Assembly (NCBI GenBank): GCA_949283075.1
Contig: CASDRH010000016.1
Coordinates: forward strand, 1 to 44,754
Length of the DNA stretch: 44,754 nt
Reading direction: 5' to 3'
Origin: an uncultured Pseudomonadota bacterium
GTDB lineage: Bacteria > Pseudomonadota > Alphaproteobacteria > Rs-D84 > CASDRH01
Made by a program: the position numbers and the translations under genes
The notes under the pieces: model-generated
Told to the model about the DNA's origin: nothing
Databases searched by the model: none
What the model saw: only the letters and a program-made list of their open reading frames with translations
Part shown: positions 17,326-26,240 of the stretch, piece after piece
Layout of the letters: the number at the start of each line of letters is the position of its first letter
Position numbering within the stretch: the stretch's first letter is position 1

Positions 17326-17667
17326 TTATTTCTTTTTTGCTACTTTCTTTGTTGCAACTTTTTTAGCTACAGTTTTCTTTGCTGTTGCAACTTTTTTTGC
17401 AACTGTCTTTTTTGCTGCTGCAACTTTCTTTGTTGCTGTTTTCTTTGCTGTTGCAACTTTTTTAGCTACTGTCTTTTTTGCTGCTGCAACTTTTTTTGCA
17501 ACTACTTTTTTTGTTGCTGCTGCTTTTTTAGCTACTGTCTTTTTTGTTTCTGCAACTTTTTTTGCAACTGCTTTCTTTGTTGCTACTGCTTTTTTAGCTA
17601 CTGTCTTTTTTGCTACTGCAACTTTTTTTGGTTCTACTTTCACTGTTGTTTTTTTCTTTCCGAACAT
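17326..17667 (-). CDS. Histone-H1-like Lys/Ala repeat protein
   Basis: The product is 113 residues composed almost only of Lys, Ala, Val and Thr. Repeats of the form KKTVAKK-VA(A/T)A follow an N-terminal MFGKKKTTVK. This is the composition of bacterial histone-H1-like or AlgP-type nucleoid proteins, which bind DNA non-specifically through an unfolded basic tail. The gene is internally repetitive and prone to length change by recombination or slippage. It sits directly between a membrane protein with a similar tail and trpS. Confidence 0.85.
   Translation of the reverse strand: MFGKKKTTVKVEPKKVAVAKKTVAKKAVATKKAVAKKVAETKKTVAKKAAATKKVVAKKVAAAKKTVAKKVATAKKTATKKVAAAKKTVAKKVATAKKTVAKKVATKKVAKKK
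17331..17640 (-). repeat. Tandem degenerate codon repeats in the H1-like gene
   Basis: Blocks of about 21-36 bp encoding KK-TVAKK-VA units recur through the gene with third-base differences. They are not spaced like a CRISPR array and are fully explained by the protein repeat. Confidence 0.75.
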
Positions 17668-17703
17668 TTCTCTCTCCTTTAATGTTTGTTATTATTGACA
17701 GGG

Positions 17704-18363
17704 TTATTTACCCTTTTTATTTTTAGCAACTAGTTTTTTTCCTTTTTCTCCTTTATTGCTAATCTTTTTAGTTGCAACAACTTTTTTATTTGATGTTTTT
17801 GCAACAAATTCTTTTTTATTTTTATTATCTGCTTTTGGTTTCATTTCTTTATGTATTTTTCTGAAACCATCTATTATTATATATACAAATGTTATCAAAA
17901 GTAATAAAAGTATTACGTATATTGATATTTCTACCATTCCTTGTTGTTCTGGAGTTTTTGCATTTCCTATCAAGCTTATAATAACTCCAACGAATACTAA
18001 TAATATTATAAAAGTTGATAACATTCTAATCATCGCAATAAATGCAAATGATATAAATCTTGGTATAAAGTCAATATTTCCACATTTATTTTTATTATAT
18101 GTATATAGATAGTGTATGAATGGAATTGCCAATAACAAAGCAAATGCATTTAGTATAGTTTCATTTGTTAAAGATTGTGAGCATTTAGCAATTGTTAAGC
18201 TTAATAACTCTTCTTGATTTAATTGTAATAACAATATTGTAGATATTATATACAAAACAAATGTTATTATTAATGGAACAATAAAATACAAATATTTTGT
18301 TTTTTCTGATACCAATCCATGAGCGAATTTTTTTGCTAATTCATCATATTTCCAGATATTCAT
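17704..18363 (-). CDS. Membrane protein with H1-like lysine-rich C-terminal tail
   Basis: The product is 219 residues with about four hydrophobic segments (near 25-47, 70-88, 105-133, 147-165). A roughly 50-residue tail follows, rich in Lys with TSNKKVVATKKISNK-type repeats that resemble the H1-like protein encoded next. I recognise no family. If the tail is cytoplasmic, the protein could tether DNA or RNA to the membrane; that is inference. It lies 24 bp after the TPR gene and 36 bp before the H1-like gene on the same strand. Confidence 0.75.
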   Translation of the reverse strand: MNIWKYDELAKKFAHGLVSEKTKYLYFIVPLIITFVLYIISTILLLQLNQEELLSLTIAKCSQSLTNETILNAFALLLAIPFIHYLYTYNKNKCGNIDFIPRFISFAFIAMIRMLSTFIILLVFVGVIISLIGNAKTPEQQGMVEISIYVILLLLLITFVYIIIDGFRKIHKEMKPKADNKNKKEFVAKTSNKKVVATKKISNKGEKGKKLVAKNKKGK

Positions 18364-18386
18364 TTTTATTCCTTCCTTTTTAATTT

Positions 18387-19295
18387 TTATTCTGTTGGTT
18401 TATCGTCTTCAAATTTTGCTTTTAATTTATTCAAAAATTTAATACTTTTTTCAGCACTAATTTTTTTACGACCACTTTCTCTTGCAACTATCTCTTCATA
18501 AAATTTTATTGACTCATCAAACATTCTTAATTTTGAAAAACATGTTCCTAAGCCGTTATATGCTTCATAATTATATCCTGTTGCCATAATATTTACTTTT
18601 GAATATACATCAATCGCTTTTTCAAATTCACCTGTTTTTTGGTATGTATACCCTTTACTTGTCATTGCTTTTAAATTACGTGGGTCAATTTCAAGTATTT
18701 TATCAAAGCAAACTAATGATTGATCATACATTTCTAATTTCTGTAATGTAATTCCCTTTGAATTCCAAGCTTTAATATTTGATGGATCTAATTCCAATAC
18801 GGTATCAAAGCATTCTAATGCTTTTTCAAATTCGTTCATTTTTTGGAATGATACACCTTTACTAATTAATGTTATTTTATTCTTTGGATCTTTTGCTAAA
18901 ATAATATCGAAACATTGATTTGCTTCTTCGTATCTGTAAAGCTTTTGTAATATCATTCCTTTGTTTTGAAATCCTTCCATATAATCAGGATGGAATTTTG
19001 TTAGCATCTCAAAACATTCAAGTGCTTCATCATAACGACCAAGAAGTGATAAAACTAATCCTTTATTATTACTTGCGTTGCTTGATGGATCTAATTGTAT
19101 TGCGTGATTATAACAATTTATTGCATTATCATATTGTTTTAATCTTTGATATGTGAATCCCAAAGCGTTCCATATCTTTTCTTGTTGATCATCTTGTGCG
19201 ATTGCTTGTTCAAAACAATTTCTTGCATCAATAAAATTATTTACGTCAAGTAATCTATTTCCTTTTTTATATAAATCTTGTACTGTTTCTGACAT
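18387..19295 (-). CDS. Tetratricopeptide-repeat protein
   Basis: The product is 302 residues, almost entirely TPR units of 34 residues (about eight). Examples are WNALGFTYQRLKQYDNAINCYNHAIQLDP and AWNSKGITLQKLEMYDQSLVCFDKILEIDP. There is no signal peptide, so a cytoplasmic scaffold is likely. The partner is unknown. It is first gene of the probable TPR / membrane protein / H1-like / trpS operon. Its upstream region holds the orphan conserved-loop hairpin, about 230 bp away. Confidence 0.9.
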   Translation of the reverse strand: MSETVQDLYKKGNRLLDVNNFIDARNCFEQAIAQDDQQEKIWNALGFTYQRLKQYDNAINCYNHAIQLDPSSNASNNKGLVLSLLGRYDEALECFEMLTKFHPDYMEGFQNKGMILQKLYRYEEANQCFDIILAKDPKNKITLISKGVSFQKMNEFEKALECFDTVLELDPSNIKAWNSKGITLQKLEMYDQSLVCFDKILEIDPRNLKAMTSKGYTYQKTGEFEKAIDVYSKVNIMATGYNYEAYNGLGTCFSKLRMFDESIKFYEEIVARESGRKKISAEKSIKFLNKLKAKFEDDKPTE

Positions 19296-19523
19296 TATAT
19301 ATCCTTTTTAATTCATCTTAAATGTTATTTAAAAAATTTTATTTTGTTATAAATGTAAAAAATTTTGTTTTTTTACAATGATATTATATCACAAAAACAT
19401 TTCAACAAAAATAAAAAAGAATCGTTTTGTCAAAAAAAATTATCTTTTTTTATATATTTTTTTATGAAAATTTTCTTTTAAAAATCTTTTTGAATTTTTT
19501 TTGTAAAATTGTAAAATATTTTT

Positions 19524-19575
19524 ATCGAAGGAAATAAGGAGGTTGTGTTATTTTGTTTTCTCTTTAACCTTCGAT
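19524..19575 (+). repeat. Conserved-loop hairpin, copy 3 (orphan)
   Basis: The outer stem is ATCGAAGG (19524-19531) with CCTTCGAT (19568-19575). The inner stem AAATAA/TTATTT closes the loop GGAGGTTGTG. No exported-protein gene, leader RNA or TTGCAA-TATAAT promoter of the family is nearby, so this copy stands alone. Confidence 0.7.
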
Positions 19576-19600
19576 TTTTTATCGTGAAATTTTTATAAAA

Positions 19601-19629
19601 AAATACCCTTAAATTTATTAAGAGTATTT
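19601..19629 (-). terminator. Terminator of the Yip1-like gene
   Basis: AAATACCCTTAA and TTAAGAGTATTT form a 12-bp stem with one mismatch and a 5-nt loop, followed leftwards by a T run. It lies just beyond the stop of the 19651 gene. Confidence 0.8.
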
Positions 19630-19650
19630 TTTATTTTTGTTATTAATAAA

Positions 19651-20463
19651 TTACATTTTTATTGTTTCTAGCAATGTTTCAAATTGTGAATGTAGATATT
19701 GAGCTGCTAGCTCTGGATTTCTTAATCCAATCCATAATGTTGAGCTGTCTGTGAATAGATAAAATAATACTATCAATATTAATACTGCTCCGAAAACTAA
19801 TTGTGATAAGTTTTCTTTTGCTTTTAAGCCATATACGCAAGAAATATATGCTAGCAATAAGATATATACATCTGCAATCATTGATACGAATACTAACATT
19901 GTCCAGAAGAATGATAAATGAAATGCTAGTATAAATATTGGATATAAGAATGCTTGTGATGCAACAATTTTATATGATTTTTCAAAGCTTAATTCTCCTT
20001 TTGATAAAAATGAGAACATTAATAGCATTCCTGCAAGAGCAAATGACAATACAAATAATATTAAAGGTGTAAATATTACTGTTAGTATTGTGTTTAACAA
20101 TGTTATATTTCCAAGTGATAATATTATTTTTATTAATGCTGCAATTAATCCAAAACATATTATTGTCGCAACTGGTTGTGTGTAACGACCATCTTCTTTA
20201 ATTGATGAGAAAAATTTTGCTGGTGTTAATAAAATATCTTTTATTCCAATAACCATTTCAATTAATTGACCACTGATTACTTGTAATTTTATTATCTTTA
20301 ATAAATTCATAAATACTGATGTTGATTCTTTTACTGTTTCTTTATCAACCTTTACATTTTTCTTTAAATTGCTTTTCACATTGCTTTTTACATCATTAAA
20401 GACTTTCTTCATTTTATCAGCATTGCTACTTTTTTTTGTAGTTTTTGTTTTTTTTGCTACCAT
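19651..20463 (-). CDS. Yip1-like membrane protein with H1-like basic N-terminus
   Basis: The product is 270 residues. The N-terminal ~50 residues are Lys-rich (MVAKKTKTTKKSS onwards). About five membrane helices follow from residue 95. The segment before the first helix (GIKDILLTPAKFF) and the helix pattern suggest a Yip1/YIPF-type domain of unknown bacterial function. The start at 20463 is chosen because GGAGG lies 6 nt upstream. An ATG four codons earlier overlaps that ribosome-binding site. It is monocistronic and divergent from der. Confidence 0.7.
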   Translation of the reverse strand: MVAKKTKTTKKSSNADKMKKVFNDVKSNVKSNLKKNVKVDKETVKESTSVFMNLLKIIKLQVISGQLIEMVIGIKDILLTPAKFFSSIKEDGRYTQPVATIICFGLIAALIKIILSLGNITLLNTILTVIFTPLILFVLSFALAGMLLMFSFLSKGELSFEKSYKIVASQAFLYPIFILAFHLSFFWTMLVFVSMIADVYILLLAYISCVYGLKAKENLSQLVFGAVLILIVLFYLFTDSSTLWIGLRNPELAAQYLHSQFETLLETIKM

Positions 20464-20550
20464 TTTTTCCTCCATTCATATAATTTATTGATAACAGGTT
20501 TTATTATAGATTGAATTTAACATAAATAACAAGGAAAATATTAAGGTAAA

Positions 20551-21972
20551 ATGATAAAAAAAATTTCAATTATTGGTCGTCCGAATGTTGGTAAATCTAC
20601 TTTGTTTAATAGAATTTGTGGAAAAAAATCTGCTATCGTTCACGACTTTCCAGGTGTGACAAGAGATGTTAAAAATATACCTGTAAAAATTATGGGTGTA
20701 GATTTTCAATTATTAGATACTGCCGGTTTAGAACAAGTTAAAGATGTTAATTCAATTTCTGGAAAAATGACTGATAAAACTATCAATGCAATTAAGGAAT
20801 CTGATATTGTTATTTTTTTGACTGATTTATCTAATACTGATACTGGGCTTGATCAACCATTTGCTAAAATTTTAAAAAAAGAAAATAAGCGTGTTATTTT
20901 AGTCGGTAATAAATCTGATATAAAAGGAAGTGTTCATAATCAATTTGATTTATTTAAATTAGGATTTGGAGAACCTATTGTAATTTCTGCTGAACACGGA
21001 ATTGGTGTTGTGAATTTATATGAAGAAATTTTAAATGTATCAAAACAAATTAATGATGAAATTAAAATCGATGAAAATGATAATAATATTGTTGATGAAA
21101 TTTCTGATTTAATAGAATCAAATAATCCAGATGATAAAAATAATATTGTTGATAATAAAATTAGATTATCAATTATTGGTCGCCCCAATGTTGGTAAATC
21201 TACTTTAATAAATTCTTTAATACACGATGACAAAATGATTGTTTCTGATATTGCTGGAACGACAAGAGATTCTATCGATTCAGAATTTATTTATAATGAC
21301 AAAGAAATTATTATTACTGATACTGCTGGTGTGCGTAGAAAATCTAAAATAGACGAATCATTAGAAGAGTTATCTGTAAAACAAACATTTAATTCTATAC
21401 GCAAATCAAATATAATTGTTTTGGTTATTGATGGAACTGTTGGTATTGATAAACAGGATTTAGTATTGATAGATTATGCTAACTCTGTTGGCAATGGTAT
21501 TATAGTTTTGATAAATAAAGCGGATAAAATTGCTAATAAAAAAGAAGTTGAAGAAGAAGTTTCTTTTAAAATTCAAAATTCATTTAATCAGATTAAAAAC
21601 ATATCTATTATTACTATATCTGCTTTGAAAAAAACTGGATTGAAAAAATTATTGGATAAAGTATTAGAAGTTCATTCAAATTGGCAAATTAAAATTTCTA
21701 CTGGGCAATTAAATAGATGGCTTGAAAGAGCTGTTATTAAAAATCCTCCTCCTTTAAGCAGGTTAAAAAGACCTATGAAATTTAAATATATTACTCAAAC
21801 TGGAGTTTGTCCTCCTGAATTTACTATATTTACAGGTGGTGCTAGTGATGCTCCTGACTCTTATCAGAAATATTTGATAAACTCTATTCGTGATGAATTT
21901 AAAATATTTGGAGTCCCTATCAGAATAAAATTTAAGAAAAGTGATAATCCTTTTTCTAATAAGGATTTATAG
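20551..21972 (+). CDS. der: Ribosome-associated GTPase Der (EngA)
   Basis: The product is 473 residues with two tandem GTPase domains, each with GRPNVGKST (residues 8-16 and about 208-216). NKSD and NKAD specificity motifs are present, along with DTAG motifs in both domains. The C-terminal KH-like domain ends the protein. It is essential for 50S assembly. AAGGTAAA precedes the ATG. The linker between the domains is unusually rich in Asp and Asn. Confidence 0.97.
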   Translation: MIKKISIIGRPNVGKSTLFNRICGKKSAIVHDFPGVTRDVKNIPVKIMGVDFQLLDTAGLEQVKDVNSISGKMTDKTINAIKESDIVIFLTDLSNTDTGLDQPFAKILKKENKRVILVGNKSDIKGSVHNQFDLFKLGFGEPIVISAEHGIGVVNLYEEILNVSKQINDEIKIDENDNNIVDEISDLIESNNPDDKNNIVDNKIRLSIIGRPNVGKSTLINSLIHDDKMIVSDIAGTTRDSIDSEFIYNDKEIIITDTAGVRRKSKIDESLEELSVKQTFNSIRKSNIIVLVIDGTVGIDKQDLVLIDYANSVGNGIIVLINKADKIANKKEVEEEVSFKIQNSFNQIKNISIITISALKKTGLKKLLDKVLEVHSNWQIKISTGQLNRWLERAVIKNPPPLSRLKRPMKFKYITQTGVCPPEFTIFTGGASDAPDSYQKYLINSIRDEFKIFGVPIRIKFKKSDNPFSNKDL

Positions 21973-22010
21973 GCTTTATTTCTTAAAAATAATTTCGTCG
22001 ACAAAAAATA

Positions 22011-22038
22011 TTGACAAAATTTATTTTGTCTATAATAT
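22011..22038 (+). promoter_or_regulatory. Promoter with inverted-repeat operator before the TPR lipoprotein gene
   Basis: TTGACA (22011-22016) is followed by TAATAT (22033-22038, 16-nt spacer); a TATAAT frame at 22031 would give only 14 nt. GACAAAAT-TT-ATTTTGTC (22013-22030) is a perfect 8-bp inverted repeat filling the spacer and overlapping the -35. It is well placed for a dimeric repressor or activator. Confidence 0.55.
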
Positions 22039-22084
22039 ATAGCTTAAATTAATTAGAATCGTTTTTAAATAATTGAGGTTAATT

Positions 22085-22729
22085 ATGAAAAATATTACTA
22101 AATTATTATATATTTTTGTTGCCGGAGTTGTTTTATCAGCTTGTTCTGATTCATCTGTTGAAAATAGCTCTAATGTATTAACTGCATCTGATTATATTAA
22201 ATTAGGTGATGAAAAATATAGTGTAAATAATAATTATGGGGCAATTGCTGATTATAATGCTGCTGCTAAATTAGAATTTAATAATCCTGTTATTTATGAA
22301 AAATTAGCAAATGCTTATATGAATGAAAAAGATTATATGAATGCTTTAGCTAATTTTAACAGAGCTATTAAAAATGGGTCTGATAGTGCTGATGTATATG
22401 CTAAACGTGGATTTGTTAAATTCCATATTAAAAAGTATACTAGTGCTGTTGATGATTTTAACCGTGCTGTTCAAAAAGATAGTTCTAATTCTATATACTT
22501 TTCAAGAAGAGCTGGTGTAAAAGCTGCATTATATGATTATGTTGGAGCAATTAATGATTACAATAATGCTATTAAATTAAATCCAAATGATGCTCAATTA
22601 TATTATAATCGTGGTATGATGAAGCTTCAATCTCAAGACAAAAACGGAGCTTTGAATGATTTAAGTATTGCGGGTAGTATGGGTAAAAAAGATGCTTATA
22701 ACGTTATTAAATTAATTAATAAAAATTAA
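22085..22729 (+). CDS. TPR-repeat lipoprotein
   Basis: The product is 214 residues. The signal peptide has lipobox LSAC, so the mature protein starts at a lipidated Cys near residue 20. About four TPR units follow (for example YEKLANAYMNEKDYMNALANFNRAI and LYYNRGMMKLQSQDKNGALNDL). It is presumably an envelope scaffold. The ATG at 22085 has GAGG at good spacing; an upstream in-frame TTG lies before that site and is rejected. It is monocistronic with its own promoter and terminator. Confidence 0.85.
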   Translation: MKNITKLLYIFVAGVVLSACSDSSVENSSNVLTASDYIKLGDEKYSVNNNYGAIADYNAAAKLEFNNPVIYEKLANAYMNEKDYMNALANFNRAIKNGSDSADVYAKRGFVKFHIKKYTSAVDDFNRAVQKDSSNSIYFSRRAGVKAALYDYVGAINDYNNAIKLNPNDAQLYYNRGMMKLQSQDKNGALNDLSIAGSMGKKDAYNVIKLINKN

Positions 22730-22752
22730 TTGTAGTAATATATTAAAATTAA

Positions 22753-22781
22753 AAAGATAAGATTTAATCTTATCTTTTTTT
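22753..22781. terminator. Bidirectional terminator between TPR lipoprotein and dnaG
   Basis: AAAGATAAGA and TCTTATCTTT form a perfect 10-bp stem with a 5-nt loop, flanked by A and T runs. It serves both convergent genes. Confidence 0.9.
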
Positions 22782-22783
22782 GT

Positions 22784-24574
22784 TTAAAAATTTTTTAATC
22801 TTAAAATATATTCTTCCATACGTTTTTTTTCTTCACGTAATGTTTCTATTCTTTCTGGGTCTGTTTCTGTTTTTAATTCTTCATCTATTAAATTTTTTTC
22901 TTTCGTTTTTATAAATAACTCGAATTCGTGTTTTACATTTTCTGGTTTTAGCATTTGGTATAATTCTATTTTTGATGACATTTCTTTTATATAATGTCCA
23001 AAGTCATTTTTTCTTAATTCGTCTATTAAATCTTGGCGATTTATTTCTGGATTATCAAATATTATTGAAAATATTTTTGATATGAATTTATTTATTTTAT
23101 CATCTTCTGTTTTAAATAAATGTTCTGATTCAAAATATGAATTTAATAATTCTGGAAAACAGATAATATGAGCAAGTAAATTAAAAATAGAATCAGGGGA
23201 GTTTTGTATTATAATTTGATTATTTAATTTTTGAGTTTTTAAAGGTTCAAAAAATCCAAATCTGTTTTTTCCTTTTATATTTGATGATTTTGATGCAGAA
23301 GTTTTTACGTTTTTAAAAGTATTCCACATTCTGTTTTGTAATTCTTTTTTATAAAATTTTGATATAGATATATCTGTAATTTGTTTACAAACTTCTTCTA
23401 TTTCTAATTCAAGTTTTGCTTTGTCTTCTGGTGTATCAATTTGAATTTTATCAAGTAATGATTTCCAAATAATATCTATTAATGGTTGAGCTGATGATAA
23501 TACTTTTTCAACAGCTTCTCTTCCGCCTTTTTTGATTAAATCGTCTGGGTCATCTCCGTCTGGTAATATTGCTATTTGCAAACTTTTACCAGCTTTTAAT
23601 AATGGTAGTGATAAGAATGATGCTCTGACAGCAGCTTTTCTTCCTGCTCCATCGCCATCAAAACATAAAATTGGTTTGTCGTTTAATTTCCATAATATCT
23701 GTAAATGCGAATCTGTTATTGATGTTCCTAAAGGGGCAACAGCAGAATTTATTCCAGCAGATACTAATGCAATTACGTCTACGTATCCTTCTACTGCAAT
23801 TATTCTTTTATCTGTATATGTTGTTTCTCTTGCTTGGGCTAGACCATATAATACTTTATTTTTTTTGAATAAAGGTGATTCCGATGAGTTTATATATTTT
23901 GGCAAACTATCATCAAGGACTCGTCCGCCAAAAGCAATTATTCTTCCGCGAGAATCTTGTATTGGAAATATTACTCTGTTTCTGAAAAAATCGTAAATTG
24001 AACCGTCTTTTTCGGATTTTTGCACCAAGCCAAGTTCCATCATGTCTTTTATTTCTATATGATTATTATCTAGAAATTTTAGAAGTTTATTTCCTGATGG
24101 AGCAAAACCTATTTTAAATCTGTGTATTATTTCATCTGATAAATTTCTTTTTATTTTTAAGTATTCTAATGCTTGTTTACCATCATCTGAATTTAATTTA
24201 TCTATGAAAAAATTACAGGCTTTTTCCATTATATCATATAATGATGCGTATCTTTTTGCTTGCTGCTGTTCTTCTTCTGTTGCTTTTGGCATTTCCAATC
24301 CAACTTGAGATGCTAAACTTTCAACAGCTTCAAAAAATGAATAGTTGTTTATTTGCATTTCAAATGTTATGACGTCTCCGTGTGCTCCACACCCAAAGCA
24401 GTGATAAAATCCTTTATCATCATTTACAGTGAATGATGGAGTTTTTTCGTGATGAAATGGACATAGTCCCAAAAAGTTTCTTCCGCTTTTTGATAATTTT
24501 ACTTTTTTTGATACTATATCTGATACTGATAACCTGTCTCTTATAATGTCCAAAAATTCTTTTGGGAATGCCAT
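22784..24574 (-). CDS. dnaG: DNA primase
   Basis: The product is 596 residues. The CHC2 zinc finger is C38-H41-C59-C62 (LCPFHHE ... YHCFGCG). The RNA-polymerase domain contains the TOPRIM motifs EGYVDVIAL and CFDGDGAGRKA. A helical C-terminal DnaB-interacting region follows. It lays primers for replication. The common dnaG-rpoD linkage is absent here. GGAT precedes the ATG. Confidence 0.97.
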   Translation of the reverse strand: MAFPKEFLDIIRDRLSVSDIVSKKVKLSKSGRNFLGLCPFHHEKTPSFTVNDDKGFYHCFGCGAHGDVITFEMQINNYSFFEAVESLASQVGLEMPKATEEEQQQAKRYASLYDIMEKACNFFIDKLNSDDGKQALEYLKIKRNLSDEIIHRFKIGFAPSGNKLLKFLDNNHIEIKDMMELGLVQKSEKDGSIYDFFRNRVIFPIQDSRGRIIAFGGRVLDDSLPKYINSSESPLFKKNKVLYGLAQARETTYTDKRIIAVEGYVDVIALVSAGINSAVAPLGTSITDSHLQILWKLNDKPILCFDGDGAGRKAAVRASFLSLPLLKAGKSLQIAILPDGDDPDDLIKKGGREAVEKVLSSAQPLIDIIWKSLLDKIQIDTPEDKAKLELEIEEVCKQITDISISKFYKKELQNRMWNTFKNVKTSASKSSNIKGKNRFGFFEPLKTQKLNNQIIIQNSPDSIFNLLAHIICFPELLNSYFESEHLFKTEDDKINKFISKIFSIIFDNPEINRQDLIDELRKNDFGHYIKEMSSKIELYQMLKPENVKHEFELFIKTKEKNLIDEELKTETDPERIETLREEKKRMEEYILRLKNF

Positions 24575-24638
24575 CTTATTATCCGGTTTTTATTTATAAA
24601 ATTTTAATCAGACATCTATATGTGTTCTTATTTATTTT

Positions 24639-26156
24639 TTATTCAATAACATATTTGTTGATATCTGATAATTTTATTACTCCTAAATTTTCTATTACCC
24701 AATTTACATCTACTGCTTCAATTATTGATGCTTCTGTGCTTTGGCCTTTTGCTATATTGGCTTGCATATTTCTATCCATTTCTTCAAATGACTTTTCTGC
24801 ACTTGATAATGTTCTTGCATATCCTTGATAAGGAACAATTTGCTTTACGTCAAATGATCTGTATGTTTCTCCATCACGTGTGAATTTAAATAATCCGCTT
24901 ATTCCAAAGAATCCACTTGGCGAATTTAATCCAGATGAATAAAATTTTCCATCTTTTGATAAAGCTGATATCACTGATATCGCATCAAACATAAACATTG
25001 CTAATTTTGATGGATTTTCTCCAAAAACATTTCTGTATTCATATTCAAATGATTGTGAATTTGATGTGTTCTTTGCTGTGAACCAAGCATTTGCATATGC
25101 TCTTTCTGTCATTATTGCTCGGTTATCAAAGTTTGATGTTCCTAAAAATTTTACACTGTTTGGATTTACATCGTAATACATTAAATAAGAACCTAATGAT
25201 ACCATATCTTTTGTATCTCCGTATACGAATATTGCATCAAATGGCATACGTCCAATTGCTTTTACTGATTCAAATGTTTTTGATAATTGTGCCATATTTT
25301 CACAATCTGATTTTACATCGTCTGCAACTTTATCTGAATCACATTGAAGTGCTGTTTGTTGTTTCTTTAATGCATCTTTTACTTTATTTGCAACTTTATT
25401 CCTTTTTTCATAATCCGATGCTTTTTTTACTGCTTCTACAATTGAACCTTGATCTCCTTTTTTATATACTGCAATTGTGTGTATTTCTCCGTTATATTTT
25501 GATGTTGCTTTCTTTATAGCATCTGACATTATTTTTTCGTAATCTCCGTCTGGGATTATGAAAGCTATTCTTTTTTTGCCATTTGATACTGCAAAGCCAA
25601 TAATTCTGTCGATTTCTTGTGATAGTAAATAATTCATTGAATATACGTATGAACCATCTAATGCAATTTCATCATTTGAAAATGATAATATCGGTGTGTC
25701 ATAGCTTCTTGCTAAACTTGATATTTCTTTTGTATCTGATCCAAATAATGGACCTACGATTACATCTGCTCTTTCTGAAATTACTGTCTTTCCAAGTCCG
25801 TAAATTCCTGTTGGAGAATTATTTGTATCATAGAATTGTAATATTAGATTTTTATTATTTGTTGAAAATAATGCAATTTCAGCCGCTTTTTTTAATGATA
25901 ATCCAGTGTTTGCTGATTTACCTGTTAATGGCAACATTACAGCAATGCGAGTAAAACCATTGCTTTCAGGTTTTGTATATTGTTGTATTTGTGTATTTGT
26001 TAATCTTCCTTGTGTGCTTTTTACAGAAGGACGCTTTAAATTTACAACTTGATTTTCACTTAAACCTGATGGCATTTCTATCTTACCACTGCTTGCAAAT
26101 GATGTGTTTGTTATTAATCCTATTAATAAAGAAACTTGTAAAATTTTTTTTATCAA
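24639..26156 (-). CDS. LpoA-like penicillin-binding-protein activator (periplasmic-binding fold)
   Basis: The product is 505 residues. The signal peptide ends near TSFAS. The core (about 65-440) is a type I periplasmic-binding fold: RIAVMLPLTGKSANTGLSLKKAAE, then VGPLFGSDTKEIS, then DGDYEKIM. This is the alphaproteobacterial LpoA/YraM-like family, which activates peptidoglycan synthases in the cases studied. The divergent rsmI neighbour reproduces the yraM-yraL arrangement. A TTG start is indicated by GGAGGG just upstream, and no ATG fits. No lipobox Cys is visible, unlike enterobacterial LpoA. Confidence 0.8.
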   Translation of the reverse strand: MIKKILQVSLLIGLITNTSFASSGKIEMPSGLSENQVVNLKRPSVKSTQGRLTNTQIQQYTKPESNGFTRIAVMLPLTGKSANTGLSLKKAAEIALFSTNNKNLILQFYDTNNSPTGIYGLGKTVISERADVIVGPLFGSDTKEISSLARSYDTPILSFSNDEIALDGSYVYSMNYLLSQEIDRIIGFAVSNGKKRIAFIIPDGDYEKIMSDAIKKATSKYNGEIHTIAVYKKGDQGSIVEAVKKASDYEKRNKVANKVKDALKKQQTALQCDSDKVADDVKSDCENMAQLSKTFESVKAIGRMPFDAIFVYGDTKDMVSLGSYLMYYDVNPNSVKFLGTSNFDNRAIMTERAYANAWFTAKNTSNSQSFEYEYRNVFGENPSKLAMFMFDAISVISALSKDGKFYSSGLNSPSGFFGISGLFKFTRDGETYRSFDVKQIVPYQGYARTLSSAEKSFEEMDRNMQANIAKGQSTEASIIEAVDVNWVIENLGVIKLSDINKYVIE

Positions 26157-26240
26157 AATGCCCTCCGTAAATTTTTATTTACTATTTTTATTTTTTGTAT
26201 AATTATTAATTATGTTATAAGATAAAACATCTATTTTAAT

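Larger units (their letters stand above)
19296..19650. other. 355-bp intergenic region
   Basis: It is extremely AT-rich with no credible ORF. It contains only the orphan conserved-loop hairpin (19524-19575), the terminator of the Yip1-like gene (19601-19629), and presumably the promoter of the TPR operon, which I cannot place with confidence. Confidence 0.6.

Noticed and set aside
17331-17640. Repeat block considered as a CRISPR array
   Set aside because: Repeats are contiguous, degenerate and in frame with a coding sequence, with no unique spacers. No other CRISPR-like array was seen in the window.
17308-17682. Cys/Phe-rich forward ORF with striking repeats
   Set aside because: It is the exact antisense shadow of the Lys/Ala repeat gene; lysine codons read backwards give Phe and Leu, and alanine/threonine codons give Cys.
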